Shown piece after piece: positions 62,760 through 64,000 of a DNA stretch of 64,000 nucleotides. Both the position numbers and the translations under genes were made by a program. Location: positions 11,251,341 to 11,315,340 of the forward strand of contig NW_026089624.1 in the NCBI RefSeq assembly GCF_024586455.1, given 5' to 3'. Source of the stretch: Bactrocera neohumeralis (taxonomy: Eukaryota; Arthropoda; Insecta; Diptera; Tephritidae). Every line of letters starts with the position of its first letter. The stretch's first letter is position 1. Below the pieces are notes generated by a model, which worked only from the letters and a program-made list of their open reading frames with translations, did not search any database and was not told where the DNA came from.

Positions 62760-63735
62760 TCCGTTGTCACGGTCAACCAATGGCCGAAACTGACGTTTGT
62801 CAAAGAGTCAAGTGCTGAACACATTGAGCGCGAATACACACGTTCTTTTGGACACAGTTATATAGTTGTGAAGCTGCCTCAATAAAAGTGCCCCTAAGAA
62901 CGTGTGTATTCTAATATTTGACAAATGTCGCTTGCAGTCTATCGCGCTCATTGTGTTCGGCACTTGTGTGATGATAAAAAATCCAAGCTGTGCCGACAAA
63001 AATAAACGAGTGGTCGCCAATTGTCACCGCTTCCCTTGCCACTGTACAGCTCCGCCTACAAACCAGCGCAAATATGTATGAAGATGTATGAGCTGCATAC
63101 ATATCGACAAAGATTTTTGCGAGTCATGTGGTGAACACATAGAGCGCGACAGACTGCAAACTACATCTGTTAAATATTAAAATACACACGTTCTTATGGG
63201 CAGTGTTATTTTGGCAGCTGCACGACTACACGACTGCAGGCCGACAGTTGTCGTTCTCGCTAACTTCAATATCCTCCTATTTTTGCCAACGACAGTAGGA
63301 CGACAGTAGAGTTGACAGTAGAATGGAAGATAGAAAGAGGAGGTAGAGTGGTGATGCCACTAATATTTAAAATGTAAAATTATCACAGCCCTAACAAACT
63401 TGACGTTATTTTACAAATAAAAGCATAAAATAGCTATATTATAGCTCTATTATATCATTTGTAATAACAATTGACAATTCAAAGTAAAAATATTTACCTA
63501 TTTACTTATTTTTTGCATAAAAAAATTCATTTTGAACAAAATATTAAAATTTCATTGAAGTGAAAGGAATTAGTATGGCCACAATGAAATTGTGTACATA
63601 CAGAATGGACAACTGCGTTGTTTTGTGTACATGCCGGCCATTGTGTTGTTGTTGCTTCTCAAAATCTACATGTAGTAAGATGAACAACGACGTCTGTCTG
63701 CAGTCTGTCGCAGTCATTGTGTTCACCACTTCACG
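62760..63735. repeat. Foldback repeat S region with four copies of a core motif
   Basis: The core gaacacattgagcgcg at 62817 recurs inverted at about 62936-62960, direct at 63132-63165 (gaacacatagagcgcgacag) and inverted at about 63700-63725. Between them are blocks shared with 5290-5480. The word acacacgttctt borders three of the copies. No open frame is supported. It looks like an uncharacterised foldback or MITE-type repeat. Confidence 0.65.
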
Positions 63736-63804
63736 GAAAAATATTTTAGATCGACAACAGCTATGTTGCCGCTTTTCTCACTTCTTACTGTGAAAAAGCA
63801 TCAG

Positions 63805-64000
63805 AAAGTTGTTCAATTTATGATTTTTAGCGTTTGCCATCGTCGCGTAAAGCCGCTTGTGGGGAAACGCATTCTCGGGGAGATGTGAAGGTGGTCGCTT
63901 TTATGAATGAAGCGAGTTTGCCTGTTGAAAGTGCGCTTGCGTTCATGAATGAAATTGTTCTTGCTGTAAGATTTACTACATTAGGCTGCCATATTGACTT
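63805..64000 (+). repeat. Dispersed repeat R, copy D, runs off the window
   Basis: It begins ttcaatttatgatttttagc and shares the tttgccatcgtcgcg and ttttatgaatgaagcgag blocks with copy B. It ends at the window edge in ggctgccatattgactt, the same block as in copies A and C. Confidence 0.72.

Noticed and set aside
1..64000. CRISPR arrays, bacterial operons, riboswitches, rRNA or tRNA genes
   Set aside because: No regularly spaced direct repeats, Shine-Dalgarno-type gene packing or tRNA cloverleaf was seen; the window is clearly animal repeat DNA.
1..64000. A novel host defence or metabolic gene system
   Set aside because: Every sizeable frame could be tied to a known class of mobile element or to its antisense shadow. 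The unexplained parts are non-coding repeats.

Overview
The window is eukaryotic and looks like heterochromatin-type or intergenic DNA from a higher fly. It is AT-rich, carries many tacatatgtatg-type words typical of Diptera, and is built almost entirely from nested transposable elements. A DD41D mariner resembling the rosa group and several gypsy-type LTR elements with env genes make a tephritid-like fly plausible, but the sequence alone does not fix the genus. I see no convincing host protein gene, tRNA, rRNA or bacterial feature. A run of 100 Ns lies at 20509-20608.

Layout. 1-7.6 kb: an LTR-like fragment, a decayed RNase H-bearing non-LTR element, a gag-like relic, a fragment of the RTE-type LINE that recurs later, a pogo-like MITE, a dispersed repeat here called R, and a Pif1-helicase fragment split by a 58-bp palindrome. 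7.6-13.1 kb: a plus-strand errantivirus-type element with gag, pol and env, broken and lacking its 5' LTR. 13.1-19.4 kb: a minus-strand gypsy-type element with both LTRs and no env, inserted next to the env end of the previous one. 19.4-21.2 kb: probable leftover 3' end of the first element, an R1-like LINE ORF1, the gap, and an RTE fragment. 22.5-26.5 kb: a minus-strand gypsy-type element with near-identical LTRs and a TGCA target duplication, but without RT, RNase H or integrase. 26.6-31.1 kb: a lone LTR with primer-binding site and repeated leader, interrupted by the longest RTE copy. 31.2-37.4 kb: a hAT relic, a LINE 3' tail, a deleted mariner, a Helitron and a short pol relic.

37.4-45.5 kb: a large inverted repeat, one arm of which holds a minus-strand gypsy-type element (37644-43853) with gag, pol and env. 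Its env is interrupted by a Harbinger-like MITE, and a related MITE lies in the other arm. 45.5-50.4 kb: a decayed BEL/Pao element. 50.5-55.1 kb: a Tc1-like transposon with an internal 370-bp tandem duplication, itself split by a second RTE copy. 55.8-57.1 kb: the DD41D mariner, one frameshift from an open transposase. 57.4-59.5 kb: a second Helitron in opposite orientation. 60.1-61.8 kb: a second hAT relic. 61.8-64 kb: more copies of repeat R and a foldback repeat.

The genes do not form a pathway. They are parts of mobile elements: capsid, protease, reverse transcriptase, integrase and envelope for LTR elements; endonuclease and reverse transcriptase for LINEs; DDE transposases for cut-and-paste elements; and Rep/helicase remnants for Helitrons. 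Nearly every one is disrupted. The most complete open frames are the 721-residue pol of the 37.6-43.9 kb element and the mariner transposase. All family assignments come from motif recognition by eye; percent identities and copy numbers outside the window are unknown.
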